A stretch of DNA of 64,000 nt. Source: CAWANP01 sp963783445. Lineage in GTDB: Bacteria; Chloroflexota; Anaerolineae; JAAYZQ01. The notes beneath the pieces were generated by a model. That model saw nothing but the letters and a program-made list of their open reading frames with translations. It did no database searches and was not told the origin of the DNA. The stretch lies in contig CAWANP010000006.1 of assembly GCA_963783445.1 (NCBI GenBank), positions 248,001 to 312,000 on the forward strand, in the 5' to 3' direction. Each line of letters starts with the position of its first letter. Positions within the stretch are counted from its first letter, which is position 1. Below are positions 31,149-40,276 of the stretch, piece by piece. Made by a program: the position numbers and the translations under genes.

Positions 31149-32580
31149 ATGACGCGATACAATCCGGTCACGCCGGCCATCATCCGGGAACTGGGCGAGA
31201 TCGTAGGCGCCAACGTACGTTATCCACGACGACGAAGAGCAATTGGCCGCCTATGCCCACGACGAGGTCGCGGATACCAGCTTCGCCCAGCTGCCCGAGG
31301 TGGTGGTCAAACCCGCCACCGCCGAAGAGATCTCGGCCATCATGCAGCTGGCCAACCGGGAGCTGGTCCCCGTCACTCCCCGCGGCGCGGGATCGGGCCT
31401 CTCCGGCGGCGCCATGCCCATCTATGGCGGCATCGTGCTCTCGTCGGAGCGCATGAACCGCATCCTGGAGATCGACCGCGACAACATGGTCGTCGTCGTC
31501 GAGCCGGGCGTGGTCACCAACGACATCAACGAAGCCATCGAGGAGGACGGTCTCTTCTACGCCGGCTATCCCATGAGCGTGGAGACCTGCTTCATCGGCG
31601 GCAACGTGGCCGAGAACGCCGGCGGCGGCAAGGCGATCAAGTACGGCGTGACAGGCCGCTACGTACTGGGCCTGGAGGTGGTGCTGCCCACCGGCGAGAT
31701 CGTTACCCTGGGCGGCAAGCGGGTCAAGGACGTGACCGGCTACGACCTGCTGCAGCTCATGGTCGGCTCGGAGGGCACGCTGGGCATCTTTACCAAGATC
31801 ATTCTCAAGCTGCTGCCTCTGCCCACGGCCAAAGTCGACCTGCTGGTGCTCTTTGCGGACGTGCGTTCGGCCATGGCCCTGGTGCCCGAGATCATGACCA
31901 ACGGCCGTATCATCCCTACCGCCATCGAGTTCATGGACCGACTCTCGGTCCAGACCACCTGCCGCTACCTTCAGGAAGAGCTGCCCTACGAGCAGGCCGG
32001 CGCCATGCTGCTCATCGAGGTGGACGGCAACAGCGAGGACCAGGTCGAGCAAGAGTATGAGACCATCGGCGACCTGTGCCTGAAACGAGGCGCCATCGAG
32101 GTCTACGTGGCCGACAACCACACGACCCAGGAGCGGGTCTGGTCCGTGCGCCGCAACATCGCCGAGGCCTTCAAGGTCTACAGCCCCGTCCAGAGCCTGG
32201 AGGACATCGTCGTGCCCTTTGCTCAGATTCCGGACCTGATCCCCGAGCTTGAGCGGCTGTCCGAAACCTTCAACGTGACGATCCCTTGCTACGGCCATGC
32301 CGGCGACGGCAACCTGCACGTCACCATGGTCAAACATCCCGACACGCCCATGGATGAGTGGCGGGAACAGGAGCACGCCGTGCTCCTGGAGCTCTACCAG
32401 GCTGTGGCCCGGTTGGGCGGAACCATCAGCGGCGAGCACGGCATCGGCATCAAGCGCCGTGAATTCATGCCGTTGGTGATGGACGAGGAGGTTCTGGCGC
32501 TGCAGCGCGGCATCAAGGAGGTCTTTGACCCAAACCAGGTGCTGAATCCTGGAAAGATCTTACCGCCCCACCCGGCCTGA
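31149..32580 (+). CDS. FAD-linked 2-hydroxyacid (glycolate/lactate) dehydrogenase, GlcD type, one frameshift
   Basis: About 476 residues. AGGAGGTG precedes the ATG at 31149. The start MTRYNPVTPAIIRELGEIVGAN shifts frame near 31212 and continues VIHDDEEQLAAYAHDEV. The FAD-binding site reads TPRGAGSGLSGGAMP and GGNVAENAGGGKAIKYGVT. The C-terminal domain has GHAGDGNLHVTM and GEHGIGIKRREFM, including the His cluster. This is the GlcD/LctD-type oxidase that passes electrons to Etf. With the Etf genes it suggests lactate oxidation, possibly flavin-based bifurcation or confurcation; that mechanism is not proved by sequence. Confidence 0.88.
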
Positions 32581-32630
32581 TGGGCCGCTGCCACATCCCG
32601 CCACGATGACGTTGTTGCTGGAGGTTGACA

Positions 32631-33605
32631 ATGAAAAGAGCCACCAAGGATGTCCTGTATTTCGAAACCGGTCCTGACAACCCGGTGACCCTACGGGTGG
32701 AGCCGGGAGAAGAATTTGAGGTCGAGACGCAGATGAATCGGGGGCCCTGGCTGGACGGTCATCCTGACGGGACGTCGCTCCGCGATAGGCTGAACGATGG
32801 CGCCCAGCCGGTGGAAAACATGTTCGGCCCTGATTGGTCCCTTCCCTGGTTCGTGCCGGCCGGACTGCCCAGTGGCAATCCCTCCAGTGGCTGTATCCAT
32901 GTCGAGGGCGCGGCGCCGGGAGACGTGCTGTTGGTCCACATCGGCGAGATCGACCTGGACCCGCTGGGCTATACCAACTATCCAGGCAACAACGGCACGC
33001 TACCCGGTTGGTTCGGGGCCAATGGCCTCGGACCCGGGCACAAGGTCGTAGAGATAGAGGATGGCCTGATCCACTGGAGCGATAGCCTAAAGCTACCGGC
33101 GCGCCCCATGATTGGTTGCATCGGTGTGGCGCCCGCCCGCGAGCGCTATCACAACGGCTGGGCCGGCTACTGGGGCGGCAATTTTGACGCCCAGGAGGTG
33201 ACCACCGGCGCGACCCTGATGCTGGGTGTGAACGTTGAGGGAGCCCTGCTCCACATCGGCGACATGCACGCCATCCAGGGCGACGGCGAGATCTGCGGCG
33301 CGGGTGGCATCGAGACCAGCGGCCGGGTCCGGATCAGCGTGGAGCTGGCCCCCAGGCCCAAGAGCTTTTTCTGGCCCCGTCTGATGAACGATGGCTACAT
33401 CGCCACGCTGGCCATGGCCCGACCCTGTGAGGACGCGTTCCGCTACGCGCTAGAGTCGCTGATCCTCTGGATGGAGGAGGACTACGGTTTCTCCCGGATC
33501 GACGCCTACCTGCTTCTGGGCCAGATCCTGGAGGCGCGTTGCACGGCCGTTGTCAATCCAACCTTCACTTATATAACCAAAGTTGCCAAGCAGTTCCTGG
33601 CCTAG
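32631..33605 (+). CDS. Acetamidase/formamidase-family protein
   Basis: A 324-aa FmdA/AmdA-family hydrolase. Motifs include NPSSGCIHVEGAAPGDVLLVHI, MIGCIGVAPA, GGNFDAQEVTTGATLMLGVNVEGALLHIGDMHAIQGDGE and GGIETSGRVRI, all hallmarks of the family and its metal site. GGAGG lies ahead of the ATG at 32631. It follows the flavoprotein gene at 50 bases in the same orientation. Family members release ammonia from short amides, but those in sugar loci may hydrolyse other acyl compounds. The substrate is unknown. Confidence 0.85.
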   Translation: MKRATKDVLYFETGPDNPVTLRVEPGEEFEVETQMNRGPWLDGHPDGTSLRDRLNDGAQPVENMFGPDWSLPWFVPAGLPSGNPSSGCIHVEGAAPGDVLLVHIGEIDLDPLGYTNYPGNNGTLPGWFGANGLGPGHKVVEIEDGLIHWSDSLKLPARPMIGCIGVAPARERYHNGWAGYWGGNFDAQEVTTGATLMLGVNVEGALLHIGDMHAIQGDGEICGAGGIETSGRVRISVELAPRPKSFFWPRLMNDGYIATLAMARPCEDAFRYALESLILWMEEDYGFSRIDAYLLLGQILEARCTAVVNPTFTYITKVAKQFLA

Positions 33606-33695
33606 GTCCATTTTTCTGCTGATTGGCATAACCCTGCTTGTTGAGATAGGTCCAGTTTTCCGAAATTGTACTTGTCTTCTTGGCCCCCGTCGCTC

Positions 33696-33718
33696 GCTGC
33701 TGGTCCCGGACCAGCAGC
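33696..33718. repeat. Near-perfect palindrome between convergent operons
   Basis: GCTGCTGGTCC at 33696-33706 pairs with 33708-33718 around one central C. It lies between the convergent acetamidase and SDR genes. It lacks a T-run, so it would be at most a weak or bidirectional terminator. The same gap has a half-copy (33652-33667) of the hairpin found at 34657. Confidence 0.5.
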
Positions 33719-33857
33719 AGACATCAAATCGCCGGCGCCTTGACCGCGTGCTCTACCAAATCAGCGCCAGGGGTCCGGAGTCCGGTTGAATCGGCTCGTG
33801 CCATCCGCCGCTCTTCTGGGTGCAGCAAAGTAGCTTGAAATGAGCTTGATACCGGTC

Positions 33858-34625
33858 CTACGCCGCCGTCCAGCCGCCATCCACGGTGAGACAGCTTCCG
33901 GTCATAAAACTGGAGGCGTCAGAAGCCAGGAAAAGGATGGCGCCGGCCAACTCTTCGGCCTCGCCCCAACGGCCCAGAGGAATTCGCTCGAGGATGAATC
34001 GGTTGGTCTGGGGATCGTCCATGGCCGGCCTGCTCAGTTCTGTGGCAAAAGGCCCAGGGCAGAGGGCGTTGGCCGTGATGCCATACTGCGCCCATTCCAG
34101 CGCCAGAGTGCGCGTGAGCTGGATGAGGCCTCCCTTGGCGCTGCCATAGGCGCTCCGGCCCGCCAGGCCCACCTGGCCAATCATGGAGCTTACATTGACG
34201 ACCCGGCCATATCCTGCAGCTTTCATATGAGGCGCCACGGCCCTACAGCAGAGAAAGGGAGCGCGAAGCAGCACGTCCTGCAGCGCATCCCACTCGTCAT
34301 CGAGCAGGTCCTCCAAGGGCTTGCGCAGGTTCATGCCCGCGTTGTTCACGAGGATGTCGATCCTGCCCCAGGTGTCCATGGTCTTCTCGACCATGGACTG
34401 GACCTCTTCAGTCCGAGTAACGTCCGCCGCGATGGCCAGGCTTTGGTTTCCCGTCAATGCGGCTATCTTTTGGGCGGCTGCCTGGGCCTCGTTGCCACGC
34501 CGGCTGTTGATGACAACTCGAGCGCCCGCGCTGGCCAATGCCTGGGCCATGGCCAAACCCAACCCCCGGCTGCTGCCGGTGATCAAGGCCACCCGGTCGT
34601 CCAGCCGGAAGAGATCTAGGCTCAT
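33858..34625 (-). CDS. SDR-family dehydrogenase (keto-deoxy-aldonate or gluconate 5-dehydrogenase type)
   Basis: A 255-aa classical short-chain dehydrogenase. The cofactor motif is TGSSRGLGLA, NNAGM follows, and the catalytic set is Ser in VSSMIGQ and Tyr/Lys in YGSAKG. The ending SCLTVDGGWTA is typical. It closes the operon with the UxaA-type dehydratase, so a 2-keto-3-deoxy-L-fuconate (or rhamnonate) 4-dehydrogenase role fits. Gluconate 5-dehydrogenase activity is the alternative. Confidence 0.85.
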   Translation of the reverse strand: MSLDLFRLDDRVALITGSSRGLGLAMAQALASAGARVVINSRRGNEAQAAAQKIAALTGNQSLAIAADVTRTEEVQSMVEKTMDTWGRIDILVNNAGMNLRKPLEDLLDDEWDALQDVLLRAPFLCCRAVAPHMKAAGYGRVVNVSSMIGQVGLAGRSAYGSAKGGLIQLTRTLALEWAQYGITANALCPGPFATELSRPAMDDPQTNRFILERIPLGRWGEAEELAGAILFLASDASSFMTGSCLTVDGGWTAA

Positions 34626-34656
34626 TCTGGTTTGCCCTTCAAATCAACCCGTTCAG

Positions 34657-34703
34657 CTTGGTCCAGTTTTCCGAAACTGGACCAAGCCAGTTCACTGAAC
34701 TGG
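34657..34703. repeat. Two adjacent hairpins, one holding a stop codon
   Basis: The first is a perfect 13-bp stem (CTTGGTCCAGTTT at 34657-34669, partner 34674-34686) with a TCCG tetraloop. The second follows at once: CCAGTTC 34687-34693, three bases, GAACTGG 34697-34703. The stop codon of the upstream isomerase frame (34694-34692) lies inside the second. The motif GGTCCAGTTTTCCGAAA recurs at 33652. On the minus strand this separates the isomerase and SDR genes and could set relative expression or stabilise mRNA. Confidence 0.6.
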
Positions 34704-35532
34704 ATCCATCCAGCCCTGGAGCTGCAGGAGCATGGGCTGGAGCAGGTTCATGGAGGCTCTGAGGTCCTCTTCAAAGCCATCGCGGAGATTGCCCTCGATG
34801 CCCACGCCGCCCGCATAGCCGATTCTCCTTCAGGAAGCGGAGAATCGCGTAAAAGTCGATGGCGCCCAGACCCGGGAAGAAGCGGTTGTTGTCAGAGATG
34901 TGCACCGACTGGTACAGGTCCGAGTATTTCACCAGCGCGCCGAACATGCTGCACTCCTCGATGTTCATGTGGTAGGTATCGGGCAGGATGCGCAGGAAGG
35001 GGTTTTCAAAGCCATCGAAGAAGCCGGCTGCCTCTGCCAGCGAGTTGGCCACGGAGGATTCGTAATGGTTGGTCGCCTCGATGAGCAGCGGGACCTGTCT
35101 TTCGCGGACGTGAGGCTCCAACTGAACCAGCGAATCCCGAAAAAGCGCGCGGGCGCGGGACCTGTCGGCACTGGCAGGGCCCTTGAGAAAACCGGCGATG
35201 ACGCCGGCCTCGTATTCCGCTGCCAGGTCGAGGAACTCGATGCATCTTTGGTTGGAGGCCGCACGGACGCGCTCGTCCTCGTGGGACAGCGAAAGGCCCT
35301 CCGCATTGGCGGTGGCCCCCGAGGCAAACATTGTCATCTTCAGGCCGTGGTCCGCCAGCAGCGCCTTGAGGTCAAGGGGATCTACCTGCTCGGGTCTGGA
35401 CATGTTCAGCTCGATGCCGGAAAAGCCAAACTGCTGGAGCAGCTCGAGTTTTGCTCGAAAGCTTGTCTCCCGATAATCCTCGGGCAGGATCGTCTGGATC
35501 GCCAACGGGAAGGGATACTGAAGCTCACTCAT
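34692..35532 (-). CDS. Sugar isomerase/epimerase-like TIM-barrel protein, one frameshift
   Basis: About 280 residues of the xylose-isomerase-like (AP endonuclease 2) barrel family. Motifs: QFGFSGIELNMSRPEQV, FLDLAAEYEAGVIAGFLKG, LIEATNHYES, LPDTYHMNIEE and SVHISDNNRFFPGLGAIDFYA, with Glu, Asp and His metal ligands. The frame breaks near 34825; the correct end reads IGYAGGVGIEGNLRDGFEEDL and WMDPVQ, stopping at 34692 inside a hairpin. Family members isomerise or epimerise keto-sugars. The partner could be a fucose or rhamnose intermediate. Confidence 0.78.
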
Positions 35533-35643
35533 CTCTGATTCGAATCTCCTCTAGTCATGGGCAGGGCGTTCTTGGGGGGCAAGCCTGGCGGCCTGAGCGC
35601 GAATTCACAGGCCGACAAGGGTCCTTGTTGGATCCCTTTGCCC

Positions 35644-37251
35644 TCAGATGGTACCGGTAGGTATCCAGGGCATGAATTCACCCTCGCCTACGTACAGCCG
35701 CTCGCTCTTGGAAGCCTGACCGGAGGCAACGGCAATGATCAGGTCAAGCAGCTCTGCCGCCAGCCCCTCAGGATCGACTCCCGGTTCCAGCAGCCTGCCA
35801 GCGTTCAGGTCCATGTCCCCCGCCATGCGTTCGTAGGTGTTCGAGTTCGAACAGATCTTGAGGCAGGGGACCGCTTCTGAGCCGGACACGGAGCCCCGAC
35901 CTGTGGTGAACACCACCAGGTTGCAGCCCGCGGCAACCATACCTGTGATCGATACGGCGTCATCGCCCGGTGCGTCCATGAATACCAATCCCTGCTCGTC
36001 CAGTGGGTCCGCATAGTCATAGACAGCCATAAGCGGCGTACTGCCACTCTTGGCGATGGCGCCCAGCGACTTTTCATAAATATTGCTGATGCCGCCAGCC
36101 CGGTTTCCCGGCCCAGGGTTGTTGTCCAGCACCGTCCCCTGTTGCTGCGCATAGTTCTCCCACCAGCGCAGCTTGGACAGTAGTTCCTGACCAACTTCCG
36201 AGCTAGTAGCCCGCCGGGTCAGCAGGTGCTCCGCCCCGCAGATCTCGGGCGTCTCGGACAGGACCACTGTGCCGCCCTGACGCACGATCACATCGGCGAC
36301 CCGGCCAAGCAAGGGGTTGGCCGTGATGCCCGACCAGCCGTCACTGCCCCCACACTGGGTGGCCAGCACGAGTTCGGACAGGGGCTGTGGCGTTCTCTGT
36401 ACGTCGTTCACCGCTGGAAGCATCCTCGCGACCGCGTCGATCCCAGCGCTTACGGTCCTGGTTGTGCCACCCAGTTCCTGGATGACCAGCGCCATCGATC
36501 TCTGGTTGTCCTCGCTGGCGCCCGGCTGAGCCAGCCCATACTGGGCTGACATCTCCTCGATCTGGTTCCCTTCGCAACCGAGACCAACGAGGAGGTAGGC
36601 GCCGGTGTTTGCATGACGAGCCATGCCGGCCAGCGTGCGCTGCAGGATTGCATAGTCCATGCTCCCGCCGCAGCCCGCGGTGTGAGTCAGCGCCAGGACA
36701 CCGTCCACGTTGGGGTAGGGCGCCAGGCGTTCCGGGGTGAAATGGCGCGCGATCCCGCGGCAGACCTGGACCGAGCAATGTACACTGGGTATGATGGCGA
36801 TATAGTTGCGGGTGCCCACTTGGCCGTCAGCGCGCTGGAAACCGAGAAAAGCACGCCTCTGTGCCCTGGGAACCACCTCCACGGCTTCACCATCTGTACC
36901 GAAGGCATAGTCCTGCTCCAGTGCCTGCGGGTCCACATTGTGGTCGTGCACGTGCTGCCCTGGCCGGATGCGCCGGGATGCAAAGCCGATGGGCTGCCCG
37001 TATTTGTGTACCGGCTCCCCTGCAGGGACGGCCCGGATTGCGACCTTGTGGCCCATGGGTACAGTTTGACCTACCGCGATATTCTCTGGAGCCTGTGCTT
37101 CCTGAATCCGCACCAAGATCGAACCTGGCTCCAGGCCGGTCTTGGCGACGGCCACGTTGTCCCTTGGATGCAGGACAAGCGCGACCTCCTCCAGGGGCAG
37201 GATCGAACCTGCTGGATTGTCTTGGCTGTGTGCCTGGTTTGTTGTCTTCAA
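35644..37251 (-). CDS. UxaA-family sugar-acid dehydratase (altronate/L-fuconate type)
   Basis: A 535-aa protein with an N-terminal SAF domain (VALVLHPRDNVAVAKTGLE to HDHNV) fused to the galactarate/altronate dehydratase domain. Signature text is GQVGTRNYIAIIP, HTAGCGGSM, LGCEGNQI, TQCGGSDGWSGITANP and FTTGRGSVSG; conserved Cys residues can hold iron or an Fe-S cluster. Length fits full UxaA. In L-fucose loci of other bacteria a UxaA-type enzyme takes the place of L-fuconate dehydratase. That role is inferred from the neighbouring lactonase, AKR and SDR genes. Confidence 0.87.
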   Translation of the reverse strand: MKTTNQAHSQDNPAGSILPLEEVALVLHPRDNVAVAKTGLEPGSILVRIQEAQAPENIAVGQTVPMGHKVAIRAVPAGEPVHKYGQPIGFASRRIRPGQHVHDHNVDPQALEQDYAFGTDGEAVEVVPRAQRRAFLGFQRADGQVGTRNYIAIIPSVHCSVQVCRGIARHFTPERLAPYPNVDGVLALTHTAGCGGSMDYAILQRTLAGMARHANTGAYLLVGLGCEGNQIEEMSAQYGLAQPGASEDNQRSMALVIQELGGTTRTVSAGIDAVARMLPAVNDVQRTPQPLSELVLATQCGGSDGWSGITANPLLGRVADVIVRQGGTVVLSETPEICGAEHLLTRRATSSEVGQELLSKLRWWENYAQQQGTVLDNNPGPGNRAGGISNIYEKSLGAIAKSGSTPLMAVYDYADPLDEQGLVFMDAPGDDAVSITGMVAAGCNLVVFTTGRGSVSGSEAVPCLKICSNSNTYERMAGDMDLNAGRLLEPGVDPEGLAAELLDLIIAVASGQASKSERLYVGEGEFMPWIPTGTI

Positions 37252-37299
37252 TCGTCTTCTATGTCCTGATTCCAGCCCTGAGCAGGGTCAATCCCGGCG

Positions 37300-38208
37300 C
37301 TACTCGCCTGCCTCAGCCTCGGTGCCGACCTCGATGCCAGACAGGAATTCCAGCGCTCTGACGAGGGCGTGGTTTCCCTGTCCACCGAAGCCGCGATCCT
37401 GCAGGGTGCGGTACAGGTGAAAGACGTTGCTGCATCCCAAGAGCGGGACGCCCAGTTGGTCGGCTGCCTCGAGCACCAACCGCAGGTCCTTCTGCTGGAG
37501 GTCGATCATAAAGCCCGGGCGCCAGTCTCGCTGAATGACCTGCGGCCCCCGGTTGCTCAGCGTCCAGCTCCCTGCCGCGCCTCCTTCCACGGCCCGCAGT
37601 GTCTTTTCCAGGTCCAGGCCGCCGGCCTGCGCAAAGAGAAATGCCTCGCCCACCGCCATCATGCTGTGGACCACGAGGATCTGGTTTACCAGCTTGACCA
37701 TCTGGCCCGCGCCGCTGGGACCCACGTGGGTGATGTTCTTGCCCATGGCGTCCAGGACCGGCTCGGCCCGAAGAAACTGATCCGCCTCACCGCCGACCAT
37801 GATGCTGAGCGTACCCTGCGCCGCGCCCTCGTTTCCTCCGCTGACCGGCGCGTCCAGCCAGTGGACCGCTTTTTCGGCCACCATCTTGGCGAATTCCTGC
37901 GTTTTGATGGGACTGATGGTGCTGCAGTCGATCACCAGCGCGCCTGGTTGCAGGCCGTGGATAACGCCCTCGTCGCCCAGCAATACTGCCTCAACGTCCG
38001 GCGTGTCGCTGACGCAGATAACAATGATCTCGCACTGGCCGGCCAGTTCGGCTGGGCTGCCGGCCACCTTGGCCCCCTCCGCGCCCAGCGCCTCCGCCTT
38101 GCTGGTTGTGCGGTTCCACACCGTCAGGTCGAAACCCGCTTTAAGCAGATTCCGGGCCATGCCCTGGCCCATGATGCCAAGTCCGATAAATCCTGTCTGT
38201 TCTGTCAT
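37300..38208 (-). CDS. GarR/3-hydroxyisobutyrate dehydrogenase-family oxidoreductase
   Basis: A 302-aa beta-hydroxyacid dehydrogenase. The Rossmann motif IGLGIMGQGMARNLLKAG opens the protein, LDAPVSGGNEGAAQGTLSIMVGG is the substrate loop, and the catalytic Lys is in GAGQMVKLVNQILV. Typical substrates are tartronate semialdehyde and 3-hydroxyisobutyrate. GGAGAG precedes the ATG. It is the second gene of the minus-strand operon that also has the UxaA-type dehydratase. The true substrate is unknown. Confidence 0.87.
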   Translation of the reverse strand: MTEQTGFIGLGIMGQGMARNLLKAGFDLTVWNRTTSKAEALGAEGAKVAGSPAELAGQCEIIVICVSDTPDVEAVLLGDEGVIHGLQPGALVIDCSTISPIKTQEFAKMVAEKAVHWLDAPVSGGNEGAAQGTLSIMVGGEADQFLRAEPVLDAMGKNITHVGPSGAGQMVKLVNQILVVHSMMAVGEAFLFAQAGGLDLEKTLRAVEGGAAGSWTLSNRGPQVIQRDWRPGFMIDLQQKDLRLVLEAADQLGVPLLGCSNVFHLYRTLQDRGFGGQGNHALVRALEFLSGIEVGTEAEAGE

Positions 38209-38238
38209 CGTCCACTCTCCATTTTCACTGATAAGTCT

Positions 38239-39201
38239 CTAGTCCGAGCTTTCCTGCTCAGCCTTCACCAGTTTTCGAAAGGAACGTGCCGTCCTGGGTG
38301 GGTCGAGCTTGCTGCCATAGTGGGTCCAGGATACCTCCGCCACGTAAATGTCACCTTTTGAGTCAACGGCCAGGCCGTGGGGGGCCGTAAACTGCCCTGG
38401 CCCCTCGCCCACCCTGACATCGCCAAGCCTCGCCAGGCGGCGGCCAGCCAGATCATGGATGCTGATGCAGGCGCCAAGGTTGGGGTAGCTGGCGTTGACT
38501 GCCAGGGCGGTGGGAAGCTGGCCGATGTATGCCAGGTTGCCGGCGATGTGCAGGCCGCAAGGACGGTGGACATTGTTCCACTGCGTCAAATAGCCACCCT
38601 CGTGGTCAAAGACCTGGATCCGGTGGTTCTCCCGGTCGGCGACGTAGACCCTCCCCTGACGGTCGGTGGCGACGCTGTGCACCAGGTTGAACTGTCCGCG
38701 GTCGCTGCCATAGTCACCCCAGGAGAAAAGATACTGTCCGGCAGCCGAGTATTTGTGCACCCGCGCGTTGCCATAACCGTCGGCGACATAACGCTCGCCG
38801 CGTTGAGGGTCAAAGGCCACCTTGGTGGGGCGGTCGAAGGGCTGGCCGCTGAATCGAGGCGCCGGCCTGCCCGGCGTGCCCATCAATTCCAGTACCTGGC
38901 CGTCGGGACTGCAGCGGCGAACACACTGGCCCTGGTCGTCCACACAGTATAGGGTTCCATCTGGCCCGATGCTCAGGCCATGGGGGCGGGTAAAGAGCCC
39001 CTCTCCCCAGGAATCCACAAAGCAGCCATCGGCCTCAAAGACCAGGACAGGATGCTCGCCCCGGCAGAACAGGTACACGCGGTCCTCGGCATCTACCGCG
39101 ACGTCAACGACTTCCCTGTACGCTAACCCCTCGGGCAATCTCGCCCATCCCGCTACTTCCTGGTAGACATGGTCTCCGCTTCCTAGCAAAGTAGGACCCA
39201 T
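38239..39201 (-). CDS. NHL/SMP-30-like six-bladed beta-propeller protein
   Basis: About 320 residues with repeated blades, each ending in patterns such as DRVYLFCRGEHPVLVFEADG, GTLYCVDDQGQCVRR, GNARVHKYSAAGQYLFSWG, GRVYVADRENHRIQVFD and HGLAVDSKGDIYVAE. No signal peptide is seen from the ATG at 39201, which follows AAGGAGACC; the longer frame to 39342 has no support. NHL propellers bind partners or act as lactonases. As the first gene of a sugar-acid operon a lactonase role is possible but the metal ligands of SMP-30 are not clearly identifiable. Confidence 0.75.
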   Translation of the reverse strand: MGPTLLGSGDHVYQEVAGWARLPEGLAYREVVDVAVDAEDRVYLFCRGEHPVLVFEADGCFVDSWGEGLFTRPHGLSIGPDGTLYCVDDQGQCVRRCSPDGQVLELMGTPGRPAPRFSGQPFDRPTKVAFDPQRGERYVADGYGNARVHKYSAAGQYLFSWGDYGSDRGQFNLVHSVATDRQGRVYVADRENHRIQVFDHEGGYLTQWNNVHRPCGLHIAGNLAYIGQLPTALAVNASYPNLGACISIHDLAGRRLARLGDVRVGEGPGQFTAPHGLAVDSKGDIYVAEVSWTHYGSKLDPPRTARSFRKLVKAEQESSD

Positions 39202-39354
39202 CTTGGTCTCCTTCTCAATGGCAGGCTGTGATCTATTGCCGATGGAGCGCAACCAACCCATCGCCCAAAGCCGGCCCGTGATCGGCGTTTTCCAGACCAG
39301 AGCCGCCGAAGGCCTGATATGGCCAGACAACAGGCTGGCCACTGCAGTCTACAG

Positions 39355-39384
39355 ATTGTAGCACAGTCCTGGAATTTCGGCCAA
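39355..39384 (-). promoter_or_regulatory. Probable promoter of the UxaA operon
   Basis: On the minus strand TTGGCC (39384-39379), an 18-base spacer and TACAAT (39360-39355) with an extended TGC before the -10. It lies about 150 bases before the propeller gene. Confidence 0.4.
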
Positions 39385-39500
39385 CGCCGGGGCGTTGTTC
39401 TTGCCTGTTCTGTCTCAGTCAAGGGTCAGATCTTCAGATCTGCGGTCCTGCCTTTGGGCTGGTATGGTCATCGACTCCGACTGGGGCTGCAGGATCTACC

Positions 39501-39905
39501 CTAGGAAGTGACAAACGCGTCCAGAGCAACGGCCACAGAGGGGAACTGATTCAGAACCTGGCGATCCACCGTGACCAGAGGCAGGTCTAGATCCAGGGCC
39601 AAGGCGACAAACTCACAATCGTACGCCGAGCAGGAACTCGCTCCCGCCAATTTGAGCACCTGGAACGATACAACTTCATATTCCCGGCCCCGCATCAGCT
39701 CTGCGGCTTCGTCCATGAGTACCTGAGCATCCTGCAGTGCCAGCTGCCGGTGCCGCATATAGAGGGCCAGCACGTTTCGCAATTCACTTCGCCACAGAAG
39801 CGGCGCTGCCCAATGTGGGTCCTTGAGCAGGGCCGTCTCAGCTTGATGTGACCGCTCGCCTGTGAGGTAAAGATAGCCGATGATGTTCGTGTCTACGACG
39901 ATCAT
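39501..39905 (-). CDS. vapC: PIN-domain toxin
   Basis: A 134-aa VapC-type RNase. Acidic residues appear in order: MIVVDTNIIGYLYL (first Asp), HWAAPLLWRSELRNVLALY (Glu), SAYDCEFVALALDLDLPLVTVDRQVL (two Asp). Its ATG overlaps the antitoxin stop (ATGA). The pair forms a standard type II module, complete and apparently functional. Confidence 0.88.
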   Translation of the reverse strand: MIVVDTNIIGYLYLTGERSHQAETALLKDPHWAAPLLWRSELRNVLALYMRHRQLALQDAQVLMDEAAELMRGREYEVVSFQVLKLAGASSCSAYDCEFVALALDLDLPLVTVDRQVLNQFPSVAVALDAFVTS

Positions 39906-40144
39906 GGGCGCCCCATCCTCTTGGCCTCACTGAATTCTCTGTCCGTGATCTGATACTTGCCAGTCCTTTCACGAAGCTGGCGTGCCCTGGCGATCAGCGA
40001 TTCCGGCTCGATCTCTTGGGGTCTGACGCACCGTTCGATGCATACGATTACCTCACTGTTGATGCTGCGCCGATTGCCTCGGGCAGACTCCTTCAATCGC
40101 TCATAGAGGTCAGCAGGTATGCCTTTCACTGTAATGGTGGCCAT
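39902..40144 (-). CDS. vapB: Antitoxin, FitA/Arc-type ribbon-helix-helix
   Basis: An 80-aa DNA-binding antitoxin. ATITVKGIPADLYERLKESARGN followed by RRSINSEVIVCIERC is the ribbon-helix-helix; the C-terminal tail (LRERTGKYQIT to AKRMGRP) would bind the PIN toxin. The ATG at 40144 follows GGAGGAATGAGC. The promoter and operator directly upstream indicate autoregulation. Confidence 0.85.
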   Translation of the reverse strand: MATITVKGIPADLYERLKESARGNRRSINSEVIVCIERCVRPQEIEPESLIARARQLRERTGKYQITDREFSEAKRMGRP

Positions 40145-40161
40145 GCTCATTCCTCCAAAAC

Positions 40162-40178
40162 GGTTTCGATATGAAACC
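40162..40178. promoter_or_regulatory. Inverted-repeat operator of vapBC
   Basis: GGTTTC (40162-40167), a GATAT spacer and GAAACC (40173-40178). It directly follows the -10 element at the expected transcription start, the usual place for VapB/VapBC binding. Confidence 0.6.
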
Positions 40179-40207
40179 ATTATGGCACCACTTTCAGTTC
40201 TTGTCAA
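40179..40207 (-). promoter_or_regulatory. Promoter of vapBC
   Basis: On the minus strand TTGACA (40207-40202), 17 bases, CATAAT (40184-40179): a full -35 and a 5/6 -10. Confidence 0.75.
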
Positions 40208-40276
40208 GCGCTTGTACGGGGCAAGCGCATTAGGTATCGCAGTCCTTGTCTCGAGGGTGGTTCGGCCTGGGAACTG

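Noticed and set aside
18783..31215. Stop-codon reassignment as the reason for three stop-less joins
   Set aside because: All other genes in the window use TAA, TAG and TGA as stops in the expected places; indels or fusions explain the joins more simply.
31180..32439. 419-aa minus-strand open frame
   Set aside because: Antisense of the GlcD-type flavoprotein; composition is His/Val/Gly-rich as expected of a shadow.
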